DNA of 64,000 nucleotides, from assembly GCF_964340395.1 (NCBI RefSeq), contig NC_135571.1, positions 2,225,111 to 2,289,110 on the forward strand, given 5' to 3'. Origin of the DNA: Glandiceps talaboti. Lineage: Eukaryota; Hemichordata; Enteropneusta; Spengelidae. Positions 44,537 through 55,352 of this stretch are shown in pieces. How positions within the stretch are numbered: position 1 is the stretch's first letter; each line of letters starts with the position of its first letter. The position numbers and the translations under genes were made by a program. The notes under the pieces were generated by a model, which was not told where the DNA came from, did no database searches, and saw only the letters and a list, made by a program, of their open reading frames with translations.

Positions 44537-45194
44537 GGCACACTCTTATATTTCTCTCGTTATGCTAGTCACAGAATTTTCATCGTCGTAAACCACTGAC
44601 CCCTTTACGGCACCTTCCAAAACGTACCCGTTTCGTCAGCAGAAATATGTAATCAGGCTTGCGAGAATGAGGCATTTTCCAATCATCTCGCAGAACTAGG
44701 TTCATGCGACGACGTAATACTCACATTGATTACCACCGTGCGACATATCTGAATAGTGGCCATTGTATTTAACAGTGTCTTTATGTACAGGGGTTAAAAA
44801 AACACCGTCTTTTAGTTCACATTTCAAGGATCTTATTTCATATGACGGGGATAACAATGGTTAGAGGACTCCTGAAGAATACAGACTACTGATTTAATAG
44901 ACGTAATTGTACACGTAACACGACACAAACACTGCCATATAAATAATCTCAAGGAGACGCCCTAACTTAGTTGTATTCAGTAAACTAGATTTAGTGTTCT
45001 TAGGGTGTCTTTACCTTATCAGTAATAAGCTAAAAATATTTACATAGAATATACCTCACAATATAATTATAAATATTAAAATTATGCTGTCACTTTCGTC
45101 ATGAAAAATAAAACCTATTCTCAGCTAAAATCTGGAAACAATGAAGGGTCACCGTACATTTTTAAAAAATAAAAGTCAAAAGTGATTAACTTGA

Positions 45195-45215
45195 TGACGT
45201 CACTTGATGACGTCA
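45195..45215. promoter_or_regulatory. CRE doublet
   Basis: Two perfect palindromic TGACGTCA sites at 45195-45202 and 45208-45215, 13 bp apart, produced by a direct repeat of the 13-mer ttgatgacgtcac. Confidence 0.45.
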
Positions 45216-45559
45216 CTTTAGTTTTATTATGCTTTCAAGTTTAACGACTTACATGTTATTTCATGTATTATTTGTACATTTGATAAGTTACAATGTAACA
45301 AACGTGTTAAACACGTGTACTTAAAATTTAACCATGGTCAATAAACCAGAATGTGTCTAGGCCACCGTTGCTATAACTTATGTTTGTTATAGGTTGTTTC
45401 TCAATATTTCAAGAAACGACTTGCTTATGTTCAATATTTGATACTAGCTTTATTGAGTAACAGCCATGAACCTGTTTATCAGGCAAACAAACGCATATTT
45501 TGAGTAACCTTGGGGTCTGTTTATTTATTTGTTTGTTTGTTTGCTTGCTTACTTATGTT

Positions 45560-45636
45560 CGTTCATATGTATGTATGTATGTATGTATGTGTGTGTGTGT
45601 GTACGTACGTATGTATGTGTGTGTGTGTATGTATGT

Positions 45637-45673
<37 letters not shown>

Positions 45674-45882
45674 CGTACGTATGCATGCATGATGTATGTA
45701 TGTATGCATGTATGTATGTATGTATGCATGATGTATGTATGTATGTATGCATGCATGTATGCATGTATGTATGTATGCATGTATGTATGCATGCATGATG
45801 TATGTATGTATGTATGTATGTATGCATGCATGCATGCATGCATGTGTGTATGTGTGTATGTATGTATGTATGTATGTATGTA

Positions 45883-45913
<31 letters not shown>

Positions 45914-45940
45914 ATGTATGTATGTGTGTATGTATGATCC
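45560..45940. repeat. (TATG)n/(GCATGCAT)n microsatellite
   Basis: About 380 bp of tatg with tgtg and gcatgcat interruptions. Long frames on both strands are artefacts. Confidence 0.97.
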
Positions 45941-46035
45941 TTGTTCTCTGTGCTGAAAGTCGACGTCGGCATACTGTATTCGAGATGGAACTAGCAATGG
46001 TATACATATGCGTTTTAGATCCCACACATAGCTAT

Positions 46036-46062
46036 GGGAGTGAGGGTGGGGGTGGGGTGGGC
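46036..46062 (+). other. G-quadruplex-type motif
   Basis: Five runs of three or more G separated by 1-4 nt (gggagtgagggtgggggtgg and on). Confidence 0.6.
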
Positions 46063-46148
46063 ATTTGTGATGCTTGGCGCTCTTTATTTTTGAGGTTTAA
46101 ACTGTTGTCGAGATTTGGTTAGATTTTGGATAGTCTTGTAGTTAGAAG

Positions 46149-46555
46149 GAAATCATAAACTCCTCAACAAAACGTCACCTGACTCGACAAAATCTCATTC
46201 ACATTGCTACATTTTATCGTCTCGCTAGACAAATATCTTACCAACAGCGTTTCGTCAATCGTCCAGCATGACAAACATCTTTACCAATATTGTTACACTT
46301 TCTTTGCGTGAGCTAACATTATCTTAGGAGATCATCGCCAAATTTATACGTCCCTGGTTGGCGCGTTCTTTTTGATATTTTTGAGACAGTCAATTGACTA
46401 AAATGTACAATTGTAATTCAGTTATTGTCGTGCCAGACGATAACATGTGGAAATATTGATGAGATTTGTCTAGCTGGACGATAAAATGTAGCAACGTGAG
46501 TGAGATTTTGTAGAGCCAGACGACGTTTTGTTTCAGGGTTTATGATTTTCGACAC
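46149..46555. mobile_element. ~407-bp foldback element
   Basis: The left half (aaatcataaac, caacaaaacgtcacctgactc, gacaaaatctcattcacatt, gctacattttatcgtct) is mirrored by the right half (acgataaaatgtagcaacg, gagtgagattttgtagagcc, gacgttttgtttcagg, gtttatgattt). No coding capacity. Confidence 0.82.
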
Positions 46556-46559
46556 ATTG

Positions 46560-48420
46560 TATAGCTGTCGTCTGGTCGTTTAGTCTGGCATTATTGGATT
46601 ATTGATTCGCCCTCCTGGAGGTCAAAACAAACACAATGATTCGCTAACATCTTTAATTTTTTAGCATTCAATAATATTGGTTTTTCAGATATAAATGTAG
46701 AAGATCAATGTGGTTAAAGTCGCTGTAACACAGGTGGTATATTTGTTTTCAAGTTGCGTGTATGGCATTCAGCCAAGTTGATCACGTCAAAAAAACCTAA
46801 ACTTAACTGGGTAGTGATACCACCAGAGTCCTTTTGGGGGTGATGTAAGGAGAGAAATTAATACGTATATGTTGTTTGATTTGTAAGACAGAAATGAAGG
46901 GGGTGTCGTTGTTACCAACGTCTACGCTTCGTCTTACTATGCTTAAGAAAAGATAGAGATTTTTGCTATCAACGTAAACAAATAAACCAATCCGCATATT
47001 GTAGAATGTACATGCAACATTTTTATTACGTTTTCGCGATCGAGTCTCGCCGAAATCTGACAAAAGTAAGGTGACACAGGCTGAGTTTGTAACCTATTTA
47101 GCTCAAGTAAAAATACTTAAAACCCATATTTAAACTACACCAGTGTGAACGTCAGTGTCGATGCATACATTCAGTGGCAGTGAAGTCTAGCAAGTTGATA
47201 ACATAATATCAGTTTCCTCAACATTTTAGTATACACATAATAAATTACGTCATCGCATGTTATGTGTTATTCATGAATGCCATATTTAGGGTCTGCCAAT
47301 AAAGTGGTTGGAATTTATCGACATTCAGAACGTGAGATTAGAATTATACATGATAGAGTCGAGAAACAAATTGAATATCTACATGGTTAACGTTGTCACT
47401 TTCTTTTATTCCGTGTGAAATTAGGCCAAAAATAGTTGTGTGGTTCTGATCACGCTCTATTCTTAGAATAGGTGGGGTAGGTAGATTTTTTATTTTATTT
47501 TTTCCTGGTCTTTTTTTCCCATGAATGCATGTCTGGTTCAGGTAGTTGCTACATTTTGTATAAGTGAAATGAACTACACATGCCACCATACAGACATCAA
47601 ATGAACATCGCAAAGGACATTTTACGCGCCCTTCATTGGATATTTGATACTAAGAAAAACATTGGCGCCCAAATGTCTGCATGGAGTTTGTTGTTGGTTT
47701 TTGCGTGGTTGTATCAAACAGAAAAACTGCACGGTATTGTGCAATAGACTGTACTGGACTTTCCTCAAGAGCAGTCGAGCCTGACGCGACTTACTCATAC
47801 ACCATCATACAATGCCATCCACATATTATGTATTAACCGTTTACAAAAATCAAACGATTTGTATAGCGACAACATCCAGCACAAAGTGTTTTTTCCCATG
47901 GAACAGAACGAAGTATTGTATGTATTCCCAGACGTATTAGACGTATTAAGGTTACATATGTCAAATTGCATTTAGAGAATTCGTCGATTAAAACCTTTTA
48001 GATAAAAATATATGATCCGAGACTAAACGTACAATTTTACAAATACAATGTTAAAACAGGAAAACGACATATTGTAATTATTTTAGATTTTATTTCCTTG
48101 AGACTTTGTTACAGTGATAAGTTCTATTCAGTTTATTTTTTTAAATACTTCTTTGCTTTTAATATCCGTTGGTTTATTTGTCTGGTTTACGTTCTCTAAA
48201 CATTTATAGCTTGTCATTTATTGTTTTGTTTGTACGACATAAGGAAATATTGTAACAGGAAATTACATTTCAATTTCTTATTTGAAGATAAACATTCCAC
48301 GCAATAAAGTGTACATGTTCGGAAAGACCACTGCTTCGCAAGGAAAAGGGGATTAAATATTACCAAATGGAGTGCAACGAGAGATCTAAAAAAATCATGT
48401 TTAATACATTATATTATTCT
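46560..48420. other. Non-coding, no feature recognised
   Basis: No domain-bearing frame or known repeat. It precedes the WW gene's first coding exon. Confidence 0.35.
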
Positions 48421-48427
48421 TTTTCAG

Positions 48428-48718
48428 ATCCTTATCAATCGAATGATTGGCAGCTGACGTCAGAGTGACGTCATCAACTCATTACAATGTCATCACCAAT
48501 CCATCAACTCTCATCGCGTCGTTACAACGCGTATCCTAGCAACGCGTCTTTAGAGAATTTTACTAATAGTGCACCTTTGATAAGTCGTCGACCTTTCACG
48601 GCAGCTGTTGTTAATTCAAGACAATGTGCTCCTTCAAGACCATCATCTAGTTCTTCCAATTTATTGCCAAGGAGAGCCAGAACAGCGCCCCCACGTCTGG
48701 CAAGGAAACAAAGTCAAG
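48428..48718 (+). CDS. WW gene: 5' coding exon (ATG at 48487)
   Basis: The first ATG after the acceptor opens 77 codons plus one base, ending in donor GTACCT. The protein starts MSSPIHQLSSRRYNAYPSN and is Arg/Ser-rich. Two CRE palindromes lie within 32 bp upstream of the ATG. Confidence 0.8.
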
Positions 48719-49563
48719 GTACCTATATTATGCTGTTTTTTCTTCGCATCTTATTTCTAATGACCAAAACAATGCTAAAATACAAGCAAGTCAACAAGTA
48801 GACAGACAGACAGATATATAGACAGGAAGACAGGCAGACAGGCAGGCAGGCAGATAGACAAATAGACAGACAAACAGACAGAGTACAAACAGACAAGCGG
48901 ACAGACGGACGGACGGACAGACTGACTGACAAACGGGCAGGCAGACGGGCAGGCAAACAGTCAGATAGCTAGACAAAACGATAGGCAAACACAGAGAGAG
49001 AGACACACACACAGACAGACACAGACAGACAGACTGACTGACTGACTGACTGACTGACTGACTGAGACACAAAATAAACAAAATCACAAATCTATTTTTT
49101 TTTCTCGTGAATTTTAGCTTCTATGGTCAAAGCAGACGACACTGCGTCAGTGAATGAAGATGTTGAAAACCAAAAATCAGTTGAAAATGACATCGCTGTT
49201 TTTACTCAGAAATTGAAAAACAGACACCAGGGGTCTCTTGGCTCCCTATTAGAGTCTGAAAAAGATGTGATATCAGAAGAAGCGCCAGACAATCAGGACA
49301 GCAAGCAGGAAGATGAGCCACAGCAACCAATGACGGCATCAGTACCACGGTCGCGAACTCCTCCTAGGACGCCCCCACCGTCAGGTATGCAACAATGGCC
49401 ATTTCTTTCCTTCTTTACAGGTGTTATTTTGTGATGTACGTTTTATACATACCCAGAGAATTTAAATAAAATATACACATGTACGAGAATAATATTTTCA
49501 GCAGTGCAGTCAAAACACATTGAAATTTACTGGGATGGTTTCAGTCGATACATTTCCTCTGAC

Positions 49564-49600
<37 letters not shown>

Positions 49601-52522
49601 CTACAGTATCGTATGATTTGTCAGTACATTCGTTGAAGTGAAGGGGGGGGGTGCAATGCTGATATTGTCATACCTATCATTTAGTATTTTTTATGCTTAG
49701 GTGGCCAGGAAAAATCATTTTCACAAATCCTACTTTGTGTGACCCATCTTAGATACAGTTTTAACAATTAGCAGATCTGGCTTAAAAGGGGTTTCCTGCA
49801 CACTGGGATTTGACATTGGGAACAACAAAGAAAGTAAGGAGCTACAAACTCCTTGAAACAATGCCCACATAATGCTGAGCTAGGCCAACCATATATCATC
49901 ACCCCTGTGTACAGCGGGCCTTTTAAAAGCCAGATCTGCCAATTTCATAACCCTTGTATAGAGATCGAACGATGCAGGACTGGTGACGTTTCTTGGCCTC
50001 CTAGGCATAAATAAAAAATAATTGAAATGAGGAATCGTTGTTATCAATCAAGTGTATCACTCGCCAAACGTTCACTGGTTAGAGTGCAATCAACGACATC
50101 TATTTTAGTCTGTATGTAATCATATCCGAAATGAGACAGACAGAATGGGTTGAAAAATAAGAGTGCCCTCAACGACGACTCTTTCATTCCGTACCTCTTC
50201 ATACTTGAAGTGATATGGAACCATGGTACAGGCACACTCTTTGGGTCGAACAGCATCTCTGGTTACTTTCTGAAGAAAATATTTACATATCCATTTGTGT
50301 AAACTACACACTAATTCATAAGGTTTTGATAATGCAGAATCTTGTGCTGAGACACACTTTAGTTTGGTAAACACACTAATACTCAACAAATTCCTTAATA
50401 TTCAACAAATGTTCAATACTAATGCAACCCCTAAGTTAAATACAGTAACCTTTCTCTATCACTTTCAGCTTACGTGCCAGACGGTGAAAGGTCAAGGAGA
50501 GGTTCAAAGGTTATCCTAGACCCAAGACTCATTTACGACAGGACTACTGAACAAAATGCCACCCTGGAAGATGAAACCGTGCAACCAGAGTAAGTTTCCT
50601 ATTTGCAGCGCCACCAACGACAGCAACAGCAATATATAGCCCAGATTGCATGGAGATTTGAAAGGACAGAGTTCAGAGCTATGCACTATAGTTTCTTGTT
50701 TAAATTAGTGTACTTTTACATATGTGTTTTTTGTCTGGCCCTTTCCAGCTAGGCATAATCACTGCAAAGTATCGATATAGCTTACACAAGTTATAGCGCA
50801 CAAACTATTGACGTAGCTGTTTAGCAAATATAAAAAACACAGTCCCCTATAATATTGGCCCACTGCATAGTTTTGGAACAAAATCAGAGCAGTCTTACAA
50901 CCAAACCAGAGTGACTATAGAGTTTCAATTAGGCAGCATGGTGTTCTTAACGTCTAGCACAATGTTTTTTGCTACAATTCACAAAACAAAATACAGAAAC
51001 TGATAACGTGCAAGCACATGAAGTGATACATTTTATCTTACTGTGAATACAAATCAACATCACTGTCAGATGAAACAAGGAAGATTCTAACACAAAACTG
51101 TATTTTTGTTCATGATGAGATAAAATGTAGCATTTAGTGTTCATGCGCGTTATCGATGCCTGTATTTTGTGTAATTCGTAGTAAAAAACCGTTTTGTTAG
51201 ACGTAAAAAAACACCGTGCCACCTAACTGGAACTCTATAGTCACTGGTTTGGAAGTATGAGAAAATCGTCGCTGTGATGGGGCGCCCTCACGCATCCATC
51301 AACCAGGAGGCCGGTGAGGGCGGAGTGACATGATGCACTTTACAGTCTAACATTTCTCATAATCATTAGTTTTACGTTTACCAAATTGATCGTTTCATTA
51401 ACAGGTGGTTGAAAAGGCGGAATTGTTATGGATTTCCATATTATGAACATCGAGACACGAGTGAAGAAACTTGGGAGAAACCAGTGGTACTTCCCAAAGG
51501 GTGAGTAAAAAGAAAACCAAACAATGCTAAATTTTGAAGTGTAATGTTCAAATCACACACTTATAAAATATTGCAAATGCTCACCGTGAGTACATGTGAA
51601 TGTCAATTGTTCTGAAAGAGATGCAAACCATTGTCGTAAATCACTCCCCTTTACGGCAACACTAACACAACTCGAATGTAGTTTGCTGTGATGTAAATCA
51701 TTGCCCACCACTGTCCTCTTTACAGCAAAGCTAACACGATGTGGATGTTAATTTTTCTGACTATCGGTATGTTTACTTGAATTTTTTTTCTGTTTTCTAA
51801 AACAGTTGGGAGGAGCGTAACGATGGCAGTGGTTTTCCGTACTATTTAGACTGCAGGACAGGGTTTATTACGTGGGAAAAACCAGAAGTACTACCAGCAG
51901 GGTAAGACATATGTTGCTATACAATACAACAAAATCTGAACATTTTGTCTAATGGAAAAACTGGCGTATTTATACTAGTAGCCTGTTATGTAAGCCGTGA
52001 TGGTGCGCCCTCACACATCGGTCAACCCCGTTCACGAATAGAGCAGGCCGGTGAGGGCGGAGCGACACGACGTATCTTACACTCAAGGGTGCATACCCAC
52101 ATATGATTAGGATTCAAATTTAGTTGTCATTTCACAGCTCTAGAAATGTTCAAGTACAAAAGAATAATCTATAGTCTCTCTCTGATTTGGTAGTATGTGC
52201 ATGACGTCAGAGGCAAAACTCTCACAAAAATCATTGAAATTTCTGCTAGAGGACAAATTTTGTTTGAGCTTCAGAGCTAGCTACATGGTTAGTTACTGAC
52301 AGTGACTAGGCTTGCGTAGTGTTGGACATCGTGGCGCGCATGCGTGAGTGGATGAATGTTGTGCTGTAAATCATTCTTCCTCTCTCTTTTTTATATTTCA
52401 GCTGGGAAAGACAGACATCCAAGGATGGTCGTTTATACTATTTACATTACCGCACTGACATATCAGCTTGGGACAAACCAAACGATAAAACACTGGAAAC
52501 ACTGCAACGACCAATCAGCTAA
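48428..52522 (+). CDS. Protein with three C-terminal WW domains (6 exons)
   Basis: Coding exons 48487-48718, 49118-49384, 50469-50589, 51405-51500, 51806-51901 and 52402-52522 join in frame (933 nt, 310 residues, stop TAA at 52520). The exon carrying the start codon may begin at 48428 after acceptor tttttcag. Residues 1-206 are disordered: Arg/Ser-rich first, then acidic, then a Pro-rich RTPPRTPPPS motif. Three WW domains follow from residues 208, 240 and 272. Each has W-x21-W-x2-P, an aromatic YY pair and the closing proline. WW domains bind proline-rich ligands, so the internal PPxxPPP segment might self-associate. No orthologue name is recognised. Probably an intracellular adaptor (inference). 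Confidence 0.85.
48455..48473 (+). promoter_or_regulatory. CRE doublet directly upstream of the WW-gene start codon
   Basis: Perfect TGACGTCA at 48455-48462 and 48466-48473, 11 bp apart (about one helical turn), with an inverted CCAAT (attgg) at 48446-48450. This arrangement is typical of a core promoter. It is compatible with transcription starting here rather than with an upstream 5' exon. Confidence 0.5.
48797..49063. repeat. (CAGA)n/(GACT)n microsatellite in WW-gene intron
   Basis: Degenerate caga and cagg repeats followed by a clean (gact)n run at 49031-49060. The frames over it are artefacts. Confidence 0.95.
49118..49384 (+). CDS. WW gene: acidic and proline-rich exon
   Basis: 267 nt, phase 1/1, acceptor aattttag, donor GTATGC. 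Rich in Glu/Asp/Gln and ending in VPRSRTPPRTPPPS. Confidence 0.82.
49560..49602. repeat. (AAC)n microsatellite
   Basis: About 13 consecutive caa units in a WW-gene intron. Confidence 0.95.
49682..50022. mobile_element. ~340-bp foldback element in WW-gene intron
   Basis: The outer arms tattttttatgcttaggtgg and ggcctcctaggcataaataa are inverted. Inner arms aattagcagatctggctt and aaagccagatctgccaatt also pair. No ORF of note. Confidence 0.78.
50469..50589 (+). CDS. WW gene: linker exon
   Basis: 121 nt, phase 1 to 2, acceptor actttcag, donor GTAAGT. Basic start (GERSRRGSKVILDPRLIY), then an acidic end. Confidence 0.8.
50896..51257. mobile_element. ~362-bp foldback element
   Basis: Termini accaaaccagagtgactata and tatagtcactggtttgg are inverted repeats, and the subterminal gtttcaattaggc pairs with gccacctaactggaact. 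The interior matches 36980-37246 and 54144-54513. Confidence 0.82.
51270..51350. mobile_element. gcgccctcac MITE copy
   Basis: ggcgccctcacgcatccatc and ggccggtgagggcgg are inverted, and the element ends ttacagtctaa as at 393-495. It lies directly beside the 50896-51257 foldback. Confidence 0.65.
51405..51500 (+). CDS. WW gene: WW domain 1 exon
   Basis: 96 nt, phase 2/2. The complete WW domain starts at W208: W-x21-W-x2-P with GFPYYEH and TSEETWEKP. Donor GTGAGT. Confidence 0.88.
51806..51901 (+). CDS. WW gene: WW domain 2 exon
   Basis: Also exactly 96 nt, phase 2/2. Contains GFPYYLD and TGFITWEKP. Length, phase and residues show it is a duplicate of the WW1 exon. Confidence 0.9.
51989..52081. 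mobile_element. gcgccctcac MITE copy, best preserved
   Basis: 93 bp bounded by tgtaag and cttaca. Inner gcgccctcac and gtgagggcgg arms pair through cgtgat/cgacacg-type bases. Confidence 0.7.
52402..52522 (+). CDS. WW gene: WW domain 3 and C-terminus
   Basis: Phase 2 start, acceptor atatttcag. WW3 from W272 (W-x21-W-x2-P, with RLYYLH and DISAWDKP), then a 17-residue tail and TAA. AATAAA signals follow at 52916 and 53576. Confidence 0.88.
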
Positions 52523-52915
52523 CTTGTACCAAAAAGCTTGGCGATATTCCAAACTTGTCCCTCCAAATGAAACAGGCATTATAATTCGTAAACGAAATTT
52601 CTTTGTTTGCATCATCAAATGTAGCAACATATAAAGAAAATTTATATAATTCTGAATTCTTACTGTAGATACCTTAATGACACTCATAAAACTTTCCGAT
52701 TCATTGATGTTTTTCAGTTCCATAAAAAATGTGAGTCGCATTTTCTTTTTTTAGTTTTGTAGTGAAACAAAGATATGGAGTACTTTAGCCAGCCTGTATT
52801 CGTGGAACGTCGTTTGACACAGCGCCCCCACAATGCGCTTGTATATTTAAGTATAAATTTGTCACATGACCGGGCCCCTGTTTCTAGCTTTAACGCCCAG
52901 AGTCTGTTATTGTTT

Positions 52916-52921
52916 AATAAA
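52916..52921 (+). terminator. Candidate poly(A) signal of the WW gene
   Basis: AATAAA 394 bp after the stop codon. A second AATAAA at 53576-53581 would give a longer 3' UTR. Confidence 0.5.
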
Positions 52922-52949
52922 CACATATATATTGCACAGGCCTAACGTT

Positions 52950-54143
52950 TCACTTCTGAACTTAGGAATATGTTGAAATTCAGTGTTCACTGTGTCAAAT
53001 TACTGATAAAATGGATTATGCGTACCACAATCTAGACTACAATTGTACTTGGGGCAGACGACTATTTACACGTACTTCTGATCCGATGTAAAACAATTTC
53101 ATGAGGTTTGTATAAAGCGTTATTATCCCTGAACGTTGTATGCACATAGATACGAAATAATTTATGTATAAGTTTGATAAAACGTCTTTCGAATATTTTG
53201 AAAAAAAGAAGCAGTTGGGTTAGCAGTCGCATTATCTGATTTTTAATGAACGACAAACATCTCTGTGAGAAGTAAATAATTTGTTGATATTTTTGAACAC
53301 ATGTTCGTTATTTATGTTTATTTTTGGAGAATCATGTATTTCAAAGTAAGCACGCTGTTTTCTTTGCGTAGATGTTAGACTTTTAATTTGCTGTATTTGT
53401 AATTTTGTAGATTATAAAGCTCAGCTCCCATTGGTACACTTTTCTTGTACACTTCCTGTCGGTTACATGTACCGGAAGTACTGTTTGTATTTTATGAAAT
53501 GTAAATATCATGATGTCAAAGGTCACGAAAAAGTAGACAAGCTAAGCAAGGGTGAACAATCAAGATATGCAATTGAATAAAATGTAAAAATAAAACAATA
53601 CAATTTTTCTGGGGGGGGGATTTTAAATACTTTTTATTACGTCATGACAGGCATATGCTGAAATATTCACCATTGGTGGCGCTCTTGTTGAAACACAAGT
53701 TTGTAAAGAGATTTCAAAGGAGCGCAGTGTACCCAACGACAAATCTTTTACAGCTAAAACAGGAAGAATTTGTCATTGTATAATATATGCATTTGATGAG
53801 CACGGTTTATCATTTGGCAAGTTGAGATATTTGTTTTTTACTTGCAGATTAAGAGCACTTTTTATTGCTTAACACAGCAGGATTGTGATAGAAGAGTTTT
53901 CTTTACATTAATACACAAAAAAATGTTTGTTTTCTGTCAAGTAAAACAACAACAACAACAACCTGCAAGATAGTCGATCGTAAGTGTTTATATTTCATAT
54001 AGCCTTCTGGCGAGCGCTTCCTGTTTTAGCTGTAGTTTATGACAGGAACAGCAGAAATTATTATCTCGAATAAATGTAAATGATTTCCTGGAATTTTTCT
54101 AAATTTAAAGATAGTTGTAGAGATGCACAACAGGGATGATTAT
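52950..54143. other. 3' flank of WW gene, little recognised
   Basis: No exon is seen. agctaaaacaggaag near 53753 and its reverse complement near 54024 suggest a further degenerate inverted-repeat element of ~290 bp. Confidence 0.4.
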
Positions 54144-54513
54144 TACTACCAAACCAGAGTGACTATAGAGTTTCAATAAGCGGCACAATGTTCTTTTACA
54201 TTTCACACAACGTTTTTGCTACAATTCCACATACAAAATACAGTTACTGATAGCGCGCATGCACACGATGTTGCATTTTATGTCACTGTGCACGTGAACA
54301 CAAATAATCAGTATTGTGTTTAAATCTTCCTTGTTTCATCTGACAGTCATGTTGATTTGTGTTCACAGTGAGATAAAATGTATAATTTTATTTGCGTGCG
54401 TGCTATCAGATGCCTGTATTTTGTTTTATGAAATTTGTATCAAAAGTGTGAGAGACGTGAAAACATCGTGAGCGCCTAATTTAAACTCTATAGTCACTAT
54501 AGTTTGGTAGTAC
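54144..54513. mobile_element. ~370-bp foldback element, intact copy
   Basis: tactaccaaaccagagtgac and actatagtttggtagta form terminal inverted repeats. The interior is mirrored around ttgtgttcacagtgagataaa-type arms. Third member of the family in the window. Confidence 0.85.
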
Positions 54514-55285
54514 TTGATGACAGAGACAGTATTTATATTTCTATAACAATATCAGGACATAATAACATAATATCAGCATTTGCACTTGTGTAGATTTTAT
54601 TGTACAGACAGATATTTTGATAATTAAAAAGACATTTTTTCCGCAAAAATCAGAAAACTCGAACAGTCTGCTTTGTTTAGAGTTACAAGCCTTCCCGACT
54701 TACCTCAAGTATGCTCCTTCCAGTCTGTCCACCCATCACTTATACTCCAGGTCACCTTCTGTCTAATGGGACTCTACTCTGGAGAATTACCATGGTAATA
54801 TGGTGGTCAGAGAAATGCCATACATGGTTCTGAAGTTTGCAGAACACATTTCGGGTATTGTAGGCGAAAACAATTTTGGAGGTCCCAAAGTATTCAGTTT
54901 ACGATATCGTTGGGAAGCCATAATCTCTACAAACGGTATTCAACGTTAACACTTATTGGAAATGACACATGAACGAACTAACGGCACTAACCATACGTAC
55001 CGTCAGCACGTATGACGACAAGATGACATTAATCCTCTCTCTACCAGGGTATTTATTTGTACATAAAAAACTGCAAGTTGGGCAAAACAGGATTTTACTT
55101 GGTTTATTTAAAGAGCTAAGGAGGACTGAACGATTCCTTGTTTCGGGACATTATCCTTTCTCTACCTGGGGTATTTAATTGTACCTAAAAAAACACAAGC
55201 TGAGCAAAACAGAATTTTCACGTTGTTTTTTCATGTATGAAATAGTGAGGACAGTTGACAACGAATCGAAAGTTATAGTGACATT
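54514..55285. other. Non-coding; one donor-like site on the - strand
   Basis: No domain-bearing frame. On the - strand a consensus donor (cttgag|gtaagtcgg) lies at about 54704, but the frames upstream of it are short. Confidence 0.3.
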
Positions 55286-55352
55286 CATTTTTTATTTGTC
55301 CAGGCTTTTTCATGTTTCCTAGCAACAGTGATGATATTTACAAGTTTAATAT

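Noticed and set aside
45500-46122. Frames up to 158 codons over the second TATG tract
   Set aside because: Microsatellite artefact with period-derived residues.
48723-49087. Ser/Val/Cys/Leu-rich - strand frames
   Set aside because: They derive from the (CAGA)n/(GACT)n repeat within a WW-gene intron.
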